Below are positions 28,801-41,200 of a stretch of DNA of 64,000 nt, in pieces. The stretch is taken from contig NC_135556.1 in NCBI RefSeq assembly GCF_964340395.1, positions 6,196,001 to 6,260,000 of the forward strand, written 5' to 3'. A program made the translations under genes and the position numbers. The notes beneath the pieces are model-generated. The model searched no databases. It was given only the letters and a program-made list of their open reading frames with translations, and was not told the origin of the DNA. Origin of the DNA: Glandiceps talaboti. Taxonomy: Eukaryota; Hemichordata; Enteropneusta; Spengelidae. Each line of letters opens with the position of its first letter. Position 1 is the stretch's first letter.

Positions 28801-28929
28801 TTTCTGTTTATAACCATAGTCTTTCAACATATTATATTTTCCCTTTATTGCAGCCTTTAATGTGATAGTTCTATAACCACTCTACTTGTTAAATCTCTAA
28901 GTACTATTTCTTCTCTCTTTACATTTCAG

Positions 28930-29004
28930 GAGAAACTATATTATGAACAGCTGAAGTCATATGTATTTCAACATGATCTACTAGTGGACAGTCTGATATA
29001 TAAG
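28930..29004 (+). CDS. TBC1D19: TBC1D19-like exon 1 of window
   Basis: This is a 75-nt exon of exactly 25 codons (phase 0 on both sides), encoding EKLYYEQLK followed by LVDSLIYK. The acceptor is tacatttcag with a pyrimidine tract and the donor is AAG|gtaaac. It covers the region where most TBC domains carry the IxxDxxR arginine finger; an Asp is present but no Arg follows. It is the most upstream exon I can support; the next one 5' should encode the start of the TBC fold and was not found in 1-28929. Confidence 0.9.
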
Positions 29005-32000
29005 GTAAACTGTCACATTAATAGTATTTGTCAGCTGCCGCTAGTACTTTCTTATTCTATGCAGCTGTTTTTTAATAGGATGTAGTATACATTTACAGAT
29101 TGTATGTTATCTGTTTTCATTGCATTGACGCTAAACAGTTGTGTAGACAATACATTTCAAGTTCAGTCTGGTAGACCCAAGAGAGTAATGTCATAATAGC
29201 ACATGTTCAATGTCTACTAACAAATATTGTGTAAATGGCTAAATTAATTTACTTTTCATCTTCTGGATACTGACTATTTCATACTATTACCATTATGGAG
29301 AAACATAATAAGATAGATTGAAATATGTTAGGGAAGTAATTTTATGTTATAGTTGATTTTAGCCCTCAAAGGGGTGAAGCCTGATAGGGGCTACTACGTT
29401 GGGCTCCATTCGTCTGTCCAACCAGCCGTCCGTCCGTCCATATCCACCTGTATCTCCAATATGCATGTACCAATATCAACCAAACCTTGTACAAATGTCA
29501 GATGTTATAGAGGGCATAATTATGCACATCACTTGGTTTTACAACCCTCACAACAACAGTGAAATGGCGGCCATATTTGTTGTAAATAATCACACTTTGT
29601 GTGTATATATATTCTGATATGCATGTACTGATTTCAACCACACCTTGTACAAATGCCAGATGCTATAGTCTGCATATACACGTCACTTCAGTTCACAACC
29701 CCAACAATAATGGCAAAATGGCGGCCATATTTGTCATAAATATTCACATTTTGGCCGATAACTCTTGACGCTTAACAGATAGAGTTATAAATGATGAGCT
29801 TTCTAATGACACACTGACTTTGGACCTTGACCTTCATCTTCAGGGTCAAATAGCTATGTCTTCCTATTTTGAAATCATTAAGATAATATAAATATTAATG
29901 CTAATGTGCCTGAAATTGTCAACAATTTACACATAATAGATATTAAATGAACAACCCTTTCAGGTGTTGTCAGTGTATCATTTTGATTGCATTAACGGCC
30001 ATGCCATAGTTGTTGTCCTTTTTTGAACTGAAAGCCTGTGACTAAAAAGCTTTTTGTAGTCACTACAAGAAATACTTTTTTGGGGCTATGTCTTCCATGA
30101 AGACTTGTATTAGATAGGTTATGTGGAGATAACAATCTGATTAAATCCAATGTAGAGGTCGGCTAATCGTTCATTGTTATTTTACCTCGGTATTTTTGCC
30201 TGAATGGCGGCCGTCAAGACGAAAACGTCAATTCAGGCAAAAATACCAATGAAGGTAAAAAAACAATGAACGATTAGCCGACCTCTACATCGGATTTTAA
30301 TCAGATTGGTGGAGATAATTAAAATGAAGTAATATTATTATGATTTTAAGTTCATGGCAAGGAAAATATATGGGAGTTTTAGTTTTACATAAAATGTGTT
30401 TCCAGCATTGTTTTATCTCTCCACTGGAAGAATAAATATGCAGGAAACATTAAATTCATAAAATGGTGAAATTATATTAACTGCAAAGCAACACTGGATA
30501 CTTAAGTTTGAGAGGTAAATCTAGAGATGGATTGGATTACTTTCAGACAGTACTCTGTTGTCAGTTTATACTGTTGTTGATGGCTGCCACAAGAAGGAAC
30601 CTTGAATGATCTATAGCATGTTCATCCCATACATTATGCAAATAGCAGATCATTGTACATAAAAGTCTTCTTCAGCCTTCAGGATATCATCATCTGTACA
30701 AATGTTTGAAAGTCATCTAGATAAACCGTGAGAAAGCCCACTCTTGTATGAATATAAAGAGGAAAGTACTGACACTTCACTTTATTTAGCCTGCAGTGGA
30801 CACAAACCTTGTGACTTACATGTAGATAACACAGAGTTCATAATAGAGCTGAGAGATGAATGAATCTACATGTACGTATATGTGTGAAAATGTAACATTT
30901 GGATTAAAGACGTTTTTGTAGTCACTAAGTTATGTAGAGAGTGATTCTGACTTGAGTCTCATGCCAGAAATGTCAAAGTAGAATCAATGTTGGGTCACAT
31001 GGCAAATCCCAAATGAAAACAGTATATCTTACTTGTGGACAGTCTTCTCAAAATATGATAGAAGAATTTTCAATACTTTATAAATGTATAATACTCTTGT
31101 GTAAGTCTACCATCGATAATTGAGTCAATATGACTGATTATGTGGCTATAGTATAATTCCCTCATGCACACTAGAGCTACTCACCAAAAGTGCTATGACC
31201 AGTAGCAATTTGATAGTCATCTTAGTTGATCAATAAGGCATATGAAACTGACAGTTTTCCAGATGTAGCAATAATTCAAAAGTACTTATAAAAAGGCTGT
31301 GATTATTTCCTGGTGACTTTGCATCAAGTGTTGGGTCCATTGATAAAAGCTCTAATGTACTGTGGATTGTCTGTTAATATGTGTATGTTTGTCAGGCATG
31401 AATAGTGCTTATAACTTTATTAATAAATCTAAAGTGGCACAACTACTATACGCAATTACACAAGGAATATCTAAGTTTACAAATAGTCAAGAACAGTGGC
31501 ACCATGCCAATTATGATTAGTTGTACATGTAGAGTATCATAGAAGTCGTGGTGGTTAGAGTGGCCAGCTTGGAATCTGCAGGTTACAGCCTCACCACTGC
31601 CATGGTCCTGAATAACTAAAGTCCTTGGGCAAGATTTAAACCACAGCTTTGCCCAAGTCAACCCGGCAATATAACCTCTGTAAGATAGAGGTTGCAATGT
31701 GTATGTTTTTAATGTCCTATGCACCTTTGAAAGCTGCACTGCTCCCCAGGGAGACTAAGAGGAATTATGACAGATCATTGTGCCATTTTAGGTCTGTTCC
31801 AGGGGAACAAATGTAAGGCACTTTGAGCACAGTGTGGGAAATCATTATGTAAAAGCTATAATACCAGGGTTTTCACTACGAGTCTAGTGGCTCGTAGTGA
31901 GGCCCTTAGGTCATGATCACTTGTATTTTCCTTGGCTGAATGAAGTGAAATAATGAGGAATAACATCCAAATATTTCATAAACATGATTATCATGTCAGA

Positions 32001-35000
32001 GTTTGCAGTACATGTACTGCCCTATTGCTTATGCATAGTTAGTACAACTTAAAACTGGGGGGGGGGGGGGTTGTATTTATTAAAAGTTGTATATAAAATA
32101 GACCTATGCAAAAATAATCATCAAATTCAAAACAGAGTTTGTCAAATGTGTGAATGTATTAGAAACCCAACATATTCTTTTACTCTGCTAGTAATGAATA
32201 TGTTGATCACAAGACCATCAACTCTGACAAGGCATGGTTGAGAGATGTCATCAAAGTTTGAACCAAGATTTATTAACACAAGGAATGTCTATTTTGTTAT
32301 TGTATTGTAAATTCTGAATGAAAATGTTCTATGACATCAGAGTGAAGTCAGTCATCATGTTATAGAATATTTGTGAGCATATCCTCATCCTGTCCGGTAG
32401 GATTATCCACTTGCAAGTGGATCGTCAATTTACAAGACTTAAAAACAAAATCCGCCTACATAGATTCATTTTAAATGGAAGCATCTAAATATACATTGTG
32501 TAAATTTTAACTCCAGACATAAAGTCTGGTGAAAATGGTAGCTTAGTGCTTCTTGTAATAGAAAAGAGTAAATGACAGATGAATGGAACAAGTGAAAAGA
32601 GAGACAGAACAAGAGACAAGTTGGTTATTTTTAGATCACTCATTTCTGATGGGTTCGATGAAGTTGTCTGTTAACTTTATATACTTGTAAATTACTCCTT
32701 GTTTTGAAGTAACCTTTTGACATTACATTCTCTACCATGTGTTAAACCTTTTCAAAGATAAGATGCCTTCGATAAAAGCCATCAGCTTTGAAATATAAAG
32801 CCTATAAAACAGATTTGATGCAGAATGTAAAGAATGCATTTAAGGCAAATCAGCTGGGAGATGGTGGTTCCAGTTTGTCTGCGTTGTTTCTCCAGTCAAT
32901 CATAGTGTTGTGGTTTTTACTGACCTTCTGTATAATGATGTCTTTTATAAGTTAATCTTCAAAATTATCAGTGTCATCAGAGGATATGGATTGTGACACC
33001 ACTTATTCTGTTATCACCTTTTTTGATAAAGTACGTATTCATCTAAGTGACAGATGGCGTTCTCTCTGAAACATGTCACATGAAAGTTTTCAGGGCTCTC
33101 AGTAGTACTGTCAGGGGGTCATGACAACTAATATTATTTGTGTATGTGGCTAAATTCTTTCACACTATGTTTAAAGTTGTTTTACATGTTCTTGATGTTA
33201 CCTGTGGTCCAATTTATTGCAATTTTGGGGAATGCTCAAATTGGTAATTAGGATAGAAGTGTGCCACCAGTGTCTGTGAACTTGACATTCTCATTTATAC
33301 TGATTAGGTACATCATTTATACTGATTAGTTATATCCAACATGGTTTCATCAAATGCAGTCAAATTAATTCCCATCCACCCTCCTCCAATCCGCACCTTT
33401 AATTTTGTTTGTCAAAGTTTGTAATTTCATTATGGATCTCCCTTTGTTATCAATCTTCTGCTCAGATCCAAGTATTCTTGTTTTCATATTGGCCATTGCG
33501 TTGAATTTTTTAGTTATTTGCTAGATATTATAGTCACATTACATATCTCTTCTATTGTCTTTCTTCTGTTCACAACCAAGCTCTCTGTATTGATCGTAAT
33601 ACTCCTTAAAGGTTGGCCTCAATTCTCATAATTATGTCATAAATTACTCACTTTTGCTGCCAAACAACTCGTTATAGTTTGTTTTCTTATGGTCATTGTG
33701 TTTTCAATGATTGATTAGGTTTACTTTCAATATTATAGTCCATATAATAATGTTAGAAGGACTACCATAGGCTTGATTATTGAACAACAGAAAGTTGTAT
33801 TACAATGAAATTCACATGTCCAGTGTGAAAGGAATAGACACAACTGTGATTTTCAAGATAAACTCAATTGATAAGACCTCTGTTTATAAACAATTACACT
33901 CTTTGGAAAGTCCAATTCAAACAATCAACACCATACAAGTATGGTATCTGATAACATGAGGTCATAAAATATATGTCTTGTGTTCAATCTCAGTCTAAGA
34001 TTCAATCCATTGTATTGGAACATTGTCTGTAAAATAAATGTGCGTAGTAACAGTCAGTCTAGATATTGGCGTCTTGTATTTTCATTCTATCATGTTTCAG
34101 AGTAGATGTCTTGTGTGTTTATTTTGTCAAACTTTGTCAAAATCAGGAATCAAAATGTGTAGTTTACTTGATGGTGGTAATGAGGTGTGAAATCCTGTTT
34201 GGAAGCAACTTTATCACTATTTACAACAAATCGTGCTACGCATCAGATACAGTCAAAGAAAATATAACATTCATTATTTTGTTTGGAGTGAAATTAGTGT
34301 CGTTTTTAACTCCAATTATACATGCCCCATTGTTTGTATTAAGAATTTGGACAGTCTAATATTAGTTTAATGAACTGTAATGCATTTGATAATGACAAAG
34401 TGATGTAATTGATATGGAGGGTACAGAATATATATAGACTACAGAACATCAATTTGGAAAGTTCAGATTTATTCTGAACATTACGTGTAGTTTTAATGCA
34501 ATTTTCATGTATTTAAAATACTTGCAGCGTTTGAGTTGCTAATGCTTGTAATACTGCTGTGTGAGCTGTAAGCCATTACAAAGCAAAATCCCATTTACTG
34601 TAATAGGCAGACATTAACACAAGTTTTCCAATTTGTCCTATGTCACAAGTATTTGCAACGAAAACGACAAAAACGCAAATTAATATTTAGAGGAAATGAG
34701 AGAAGCTTTTAGCTTAAAAAGTCTTGCCGCTAGTAGCAGGAAAGATCTTAAGAACGGAAGAGCCAGATGGCAGGTTTTTTCACTTTGAAGTCATTACAGT
34801 TTGATGGGAAGGAGAGAAAATTTATGTTATTGGCTAATAATTGTAAGATACATAAGTTTTGATAAAAATATTGTAGCAATTACGTGTCGCTGCGTTGCGT
34901 GAAAAAATAAAATAGCTGGATGTGAACAACGTGACATGTTTTATTGGTAAAAATAAAACTTTAATTTGAAATGGATTGCGACCTACATTTGTACAGCAGA

Positions 35001-36958
35001 AATACGCCCACAAGTTACTAACACTTTGAAAATATAAGGAAATCATTCACTTAATTCTATCCCAAATTTCTTATAAAGTATGATAATTGGTAATTATTGA
35101 TATTATACTGAGAGGTAGAAGTGACGGAAAGGTTGGCGGCCTTCCTCATTCTAGTTGTCACTCTCTACAATTCAGACAGACAAAAATCCCAGCAGGCTAT
35201 GTTATTAAGAAAACCAGGAAATTGCTTGTCACAAGCCAGAAGGTGCAGCTGATGGACTGCCAGCTTTCCTAATGTTCTTTATCACCTTTTATGTCAAAGT
35301 TTCCTACTTTTTTTTCCGGGAAAGACAGGAAAATGTTTCAAAGACGTCCGACAGTAATCCTGAGAGTTCTTCACACATGTGACCATGTTATTTCACCGAC
35401 TTTATTGGCATATTGAAATCTTCTTATCCCTTGTGACATTGCCTTAAACATGTATTGAAAACACACCAATGCCTCGGCAAGTTAATACTAAAAAATAGTA
35501 ATCTGCCGATGTGTTGCTGAAATTAGATAATTACAGGGACTATTTAAATAACTGAGTTACAATTGAAGGGATGCTTTGCAGTGCAGAATACTAAGTAGGG
35601 GGCAACACGCTCTAACTTTAAAAGGCCTGTCTGATTTTTTTCAATGTAGGTGACAAGGAGAATTTTGATGGGATCTTTGCACACCTTATAATGTCATTAC
35701 ACCAACCAATGTTTGGTTTGCTGCATTATACATTCATACATTGTATTATTATTATTATTATTATTATTTATTGATAGCATTTGTAATGCCCCACATGGTC
35801 TAAAATGGGATGTGAATTGGGTCTGTCACGTGGGCAGGTACTCTGTAAGATATGATGTGTTTTGCCACCCTATATCAACTGTGCCACCCTATATCACCCA
35901 CACCACCCTATGTAACCCATACCTCCCTATATCAGCTGCACCACCCCTATCACTCACACCACCCTGTATTAGCTGTGCCACCCTATATCATCCATGCCAC
36001 CCTATATCACCCATGCCCCCCTATATCACCCATGCCACCCTATATCACCCATGCTATCCTAATTATCACTCACACCATCCTATATCACCCACGCCCACCC
36101 TATATTACATGTATATCTGTATACATATGAGAAGGCACTCAGTTCCCATAAAAATAAAATTGCATTTACACAGTTATGATATGCTTTATCAAATAAACAT
36201 ATTGTAAAAATGACATAACCCAGAATAGTGAGTGTCAGCAGGTACTCATGGTGGTTGCACTCGTACTTATGGAAAGACCCTGAGTATGCCATGCTGACAC
36301 TTTAATACATATCATTAGGGTTCTTCTTCCTTTGTTGATTGGATACTTGTTACTATCACAGTCTGTGTATGATAATAACATGGACAAAAACACTGACGTG
36401 ATATTTTTTTTAAAAGGCATACACTATACTTAGTTCCTTTATTTGTTTTTCATTATATGGTTACAGTTTTTACATGGTTTAATGTCTTCCTCCCACTTTT
36501 TTTCTTTTCCCAGGATGTGAAGCTTACATCCACAAATGATGACAATTACTTTGTGTTTGAAGATTATCTCTATCAAGTGTTACTTGTTTTCTCCAGGGAC
36601 ACTCAGGTCCTTCGTCATTTTGCTAACAGTTCAGCCACTCCAGCAAAGTCCTATATCAGAGGTTAGCATATGAAAGATGTATTGATCATTACCATTTTGT
36701 GGGTTGTCATGTCTTGAGAAATGATACTCGTACGGTTATAGTATACAAAGTTGTACATTGTTGATGACTTTCATTGATCATATAGCTCAAAGGCCTACTT
36801 CGATTTCTCAAAGAAACCAGCATTGATTTTCAAACGCACGGTAGTCATAAAAATGAGCCAATGTGAATAAATTGTAATCTGAACATGTCAACAACAAAAA
36901 TATTTTATGTACAAGCACTGTTTTCAACAGATGGGCAGAAGAACCAACACATGCAGAC

Positions 36959-36989
<31 letters not shown>

Positions 36990-36998
36990 TACATACAC

Positions 36999-37049
<51 letters not shown>

Positions 37050-38195
37050 CACACACACACACGCACACACACACACTGAAAAGCATACAGGCATACACAA
37101 ACTGACATGTGGTAGTGGCTAAAACTTGTCTGAAGTGATACAAGTTACATATATCTGTGTATACTACATGTATGTATGAGACCATTCCGTTCATAGCATG
37201 TATTAGTGTATTCAGTAAAATCCCTTTCCATTTTTTTCAACCTAGGCAAGCTTGGAATCGAGGAGTATGCCGTGGTCTATCCACCAAATGGAGTGATTCC
37301 GTTTCATGGCTTTGCCATGTTTGGTGAGTTGGCAACAAATCCTGGAATTTCATAATTGGAATTTAATGTCCTGGTAGAATTAGTTTCCCACTGATAAAAT
37401 GAGATTTATAACTCTCAGTAAAATGCAATCAAATTCTCACTTCTGAAGTTCTCATCCCTAAAATTCCTGTTGACTGACAAGTGTATTTTCCAATTCGACA
37501 AGTCAAATCCCAGAATGGGGATGTGATGAACTGAAAAATTCTCCTGAGAAAGGACATAATACAGAAACTTGAGGAAAATGACCAAAAACTCCTGAAAGCT
37601 TGTGGAAATTTTAAGGTCACTCAAGGGTATAAGTTCCATGTAGATTTACATTCAATCAGTTCAAATGCTGTGTTGAGAGAGTTCAAACAGAGTACCTGGT
37701 AATGTAAGTCTGTTCTTCATAAAATTTATCTTTCGAGAATGTTTTGAAATTTTTTACAATTTTTTTTTGTATCAGGCAATTTTTTTATTAAAAAATTAGT
37801 TTTCAAAATTGTGGGAACAAATTTGATGGAAAAAAAGTTGCCATATTTCAATAAATTTATCTTCATCATCATTCAGTTCATATGCATTCTTTGTAAAATT
37901 TACCTTTCAAGAGTTTTTGAAATGTTTGCCAAACTACCCAATGCTTATTTTAATACCGATACTACCAAAATTAAGTAACTTTAGATTTTTAATATAATTA
38001 GGTGCCAGGATGTTTCTTGTGCATGTCACACAAAACAAACTACAGACACTGATAGTATGCCCATGAAATGTAACATTTTATCCGTGTTTGAATGTACCTT
38101 ACTTGTTGCATCTAACAGTGATGTTGACTTGTGTTCATGTTGAGATAAAACGTAACATTTCATGTGAGTCCACACTATCAGTGTATGCTGTTTTT

Positions 38196-38278
<83 letters not shown>

Positions 38279-41200
38279 TGTGTGTGTGTATGTGTGTGTG
38301 TGTGTGTGTGTGTATGTGTGTGTGTGTAATTCATAACAAAAATCATTGTATGTTCATAAATTCATCCTCAATGACAAATGTGAATCTATGTGTGTATGCT
38401 ACAAATATTTTATGTAATTTTTATCTTAGAAGTCGTATCTTATTTACATATGAAGTGTATATTCAAAAATTTATCTGTAGTAAGCCGTAGAAACTTACGA
38501 AATGTTTGGCATTAGCTGTAGAAACTTACGGAATGTTTGGCATTAGGCGTAGAAACTTATGAAATGTTTGGCATTAGCCATAGAAACTTACGAAATGTTT
38601 GGCATTAGCTGTAGAAACTTCAACACATAAAGTGTGAAATTAGGTCCTTTGGGCAACACAGTTACATCCTTTGCAATTTAAATTATTTATAGGTACAGTG
38701 GTCACGAGCAATAATATCACCACAGAAACACTAAAATCAATTGAGAGTGTTCCTTTGACAGTTGTGAAATCTTTAGAACTTGTTAAAAATAGCGTTATAT
38801 TTAGTATGCTAGGAATTACTGAATTCACCAGAGTATTGGAGCTACACTTCACAAAGCTATAGGTGTATGTACATTGTACAACTTATCAAAGGTGTCATTT
38901 CAACATGTGCGTGCAGACACCACTTTGTACTGTTGGTTCATTGGCCTGCTTGTTCCGGTGGTTTGACAGCATATTCATTCACAGCTATTTCTTGTCTTGG
39001 CATATGCTGTATATTAGTCTTTAACACACCCCCATCCCCCCACCCCAGAGCACAACAACCTTTGGGGGGGGGGCTTTCATAAATCTTCTGCTTAAAAACA
39101 AAGCTTTGTTTTAGCATCCCTAGTTCCATAGTTTTTAAACCATAGCCTGTTTTATGGCACCATCCACAATGATCAGTTTTTTCAATGTATCACGTATAGT
39201 CTGGTTCGTGTGAACAGCTTTGTTTTTCAATGTGTTACAGAAGAAAAATTAAGTCTGGTTTGTGAGAATGTTACCACCTAGATTGTCTTAGGATATTGTG
39301 CCTAAGATGTACTTGTTTGAAATGAGAGACAGCTGCACTTAATACAAAGTAACAAATCTTATTTTAATCTTATTTTGTTAACTTATATTTCATTCCAGTT
39401 GCTCCATTGAACTATATACATTTTGACCCAATCAAGCTCTACTTTATTTTCCGTGAACTCTACATGCGATATTTCTTCAGATTGCATAATATATCATCAC
39501 ATCCACAGGTAAGGTCGTGTCTTCATTTAATCATGCTTGCACATGTATAATCATATTATCTGACAAAAGATTTCATCAGTACTTGTCTTCAACTCATAGT
39601 GACAAGGCCCCCTATGTCAGTCACATTTTCCTTGGCTGAATGAAGACAAATATTGTGGAGTAATCACAGTATCATGGTATATTTTGTATTGTGAAATCAT
39701 ATGTTTTAGTAATGTTATTCATACAAGAAATGTACCATTGTCTCGTCAATTTTAAACATTACATTACACAAAACTTAGATATTTTGTCACTAGAAAATTT
39801 TGCGACTTTACAATTTCAGACTAGTTTTTAAAGAATTTTTATGAATTAATCCTGGTACATTGTTTATGTCCTAAGAGACATTTTAGTCACTACTTATTTT
39901 CATGTTTTTGTTTTCCAGCAAAAATAAGTCTTTAGTGAAAATTTATATTTTTCAAAATGATGTCATATTTGAAGCCCAATAACTTTATTCATACATGCTA
40001 TTTTTGTGATTGTCTTCTCACAGGGGATTGTATCACTTTGCATATTATTTGAATCTCTACTCCAAACTCACCAACCACAACTCTTCTACCATCTACGAGA
40101 AGTGGGAGCCCAACCGTAAGTCAAAGACAAATCACTCAACTAAATCAAGCTGAAAAACTGATTACAACCAGGTTGCTGCATGTATGAGGAAATAGTGAAA
40201 TTGTCTGTCGCCTAAATTGCATGGTCTAACAAATCAATCAGTACACGACTTCTTAGTTGGTTCAAATTTTCAAATGATAGATTTATCGTGCTTAAGTTTG
40301 GTTTTAACAATCGTAACTTGTACTTAAGGTCATTAGCACCATTATAGCAATATTTCAAATACGATAGAAATATAAAGAAATTACTGGAGTCATGTCTTTC
40401 TAGTGCAAACAATATAATAACTATTTTCCATGATCCACACTATCATTCATCATATAAAAAAGTACTTCCTGCTACATCAAATGTGAAAGAAAGTGTCTTG
40501 ATCGATACATACACTTTTACAAAGTCTGTCATAAGAGAGCCTTCCCAATTATCTTTTCTAAATGATCAAAAGATCTAGAGCTCATACCAGCTTGTTTTCA
40601 AGTAACTATACACCATCTTTTCATGCATTTAGAGGTAAGGGTGACCATATTTCTCATTTACCTGATCGACCCAAATTTTCAGCGCCGACATCAAAATAAA
40701 AAATATTTTTATTTTCGGCCTGTTTTCATCCACCTCTAATATTTTGAGAAATAGCGCCCTCTCTGGCAGAATAAGCAAGTGTCTGGACTGTTGACATCAT
40801 GTACAGTCATAGCTGCGGCAATGACACATGTTCACGAACGGAGCATTTTCTTTCATGATGGAAGTTATTAAAAGTATGAGAGGTGAGAACATGCCAATGG
40901 TGTAGAGAAGCTGGGAAAGGGTTTGTTACCAGGAATCCAATAAAAGGAAGATAGGAGGAAAAGGAGAAATATGAAGGAGATGATTTTTTATTTTTTTGTT
41001 TGTTCTTTTAAATCGACCGACCGACCGACCCAAAGTTGCCATTGAAAAGTATTCAAAATTTCAAAAACAGACTGGGAACCCCCCCCCCCCCCCCACCCAT
41101 CTATATTGAAAAAAAAAATTTTCATTCGATTTTAATATCAAATTTTGAACTTCTAAGAAATAAAATAGCTAAAATAATAATGAAAATACTAATAATAATG

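Larger units (their letters stand above)
29005..36513. other. Intron of the TBC1D19-like gene (7.5 kb)
   Basis: It contains a dispersed repeat with an internal duplication (29350-29850), the foldback MITE (30133-30308), a SINE copy, R1 copy B, a run of 14 G (32057-32070), an (ATT)n tract (35743-35768) and a 19-bp minisatellite (35862-36110). No further exon of the gene is needed between its flanking exons. Confidence 0.75.

Noticed and set aside
35713-36207. Pro/Thr/His-rich ORFs of 92-164 codons
   Set aside because: They are translations of a 19-bp C-rich minisatellite; all three frames are open for the same reason.
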